Assembly (NCBI RefSeq): GCF_032062135.1
Contig: NC_092860.1
Span: 64,159,813-64,223,812, forward strand
Length of the DNA stretch: 64,000 bases
Direction: 5' to 3'
Source of the DNA: Pyxicephalus adspersus
Taxonomy: Eukaryota; Chordata; Amphibia; Anura; Pyxicephalidae
Numbering within the stretch: the first letter of the stretch is position 1; each line of letters opens with the position of its first letter. The position numbers and the translations under genes were made by a program. Shown one piece after another: positions 63,937-64,000 of this stretch. The notes beneath the pieces are model-generated. The model was not told the DNA's origin, searched no databases, and worked only from the letters and a program-made list of their open reading frames with translations.

Positions 63937-64000
63937 CTGTCTACGCCTTCTTGCATTGCCTTCCTCACCCCTACTGGAAGGGCTGCTCTTCCGGCAGTTA

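Larger units (their letters stand above)
60780..64000 (-). mobile_element. CR1-clade LINE, long copy with two nested insertions
   Basis: On the minus strand: ORF1 GDS block (63936-63845), rest of ORF1 (63101-62874), endonuclease (62425-61673), linker (61775-61545), and start of RT near 60960 (KPPGPDGLHPR-equivalent, mutated). Interrupted by a solo LTR (63114-63838) and an L1 3' fragment (61087-61545). The window ends within ORF1. Confidence 0.85.

Overview
The window is vertebrate nuclear DNA, most probably from an anuran amphibian (a ranoid frog is my best guess). It is intron-rich and AT-rich. Two vertebrate genes are interrupted and surrounded by a mixture typical of large amphibian genomes: L1 and CR1 LINEs, a DIRS1-like element, Penelope-like elements, Tc1/mariner, hAT and TTAA-flanked MITEs, a tRNA-derived SINE and solo LTRs. 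The species call is inference; the gene and repeat-class calls come from reading the sequence.

Genes. The left edge (1-1875, + strand) holds the last two coding exons of ABHD17A, a membrane-associated serine hydrolase that removes palmitate from proteins. On the - strand, 13 coding exons between 46111 and 27544 assemble, with every splice phase matching, into a complete 462-residue MKNK2 (MNK2), the MAPK-activated kinase of eIF4E. A candidate non-coding first exon with a TATA-like box lies at about 60258-60386, which would make MKNK2 about 33 kb long. The two genes converge, with their 3' ends about 25 kb apart. ABHD17A and MKNK2 also lie close together on human 19p13.3, so the pair looks like conserved synteny.

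Layout. 1-2.2 kb: ABHD17A 3' end. 2.2-7.1 kb: MITEs, a fold-back cluster and an L1 fragment. 7.1-10.3 kb: a degenerate CR1 with a TTAA-flanked MITE inside. 11.5-13 kb: a Penelope-like fragment. 13.6-19.1 kb: a DIRS1-like element carrying a Tc1 fragment and a palindromic MITE. 20-24.4 kb: MITEs, a putative LTR and an L1. 24.4-27.5 kb: unannotated sequence and MKNK2 3' UTR. 27.5-46.1 kb: MKNK2 exons, with introns full of SINE, Tc1, DIRS, L1, hAT and TTAA-MITE copies. 46.2-60.2 kb: presumed MKNK2 intron 1, with CR1, L1, a putative LTR, a Penelope-like element with inverted arms, a Tc1 element with both ends, another L1 and nested MITEs. 60.8-64 kb: a CR1 copy broken by an L1 3' fragment and a solo LTR.

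No operon, CRISPR array or bacterial system is present. The observations most worth following are: the Penelope-like insertion with about 365-bp inverted arms and degenerate hammerhead-like motifs; a 50-bp inverted repeat enclosing the last two MKNK2 exons; and a 46-bp-period tandem duplication that copies the MKNK2 stop-codon region into its 3' UTR.
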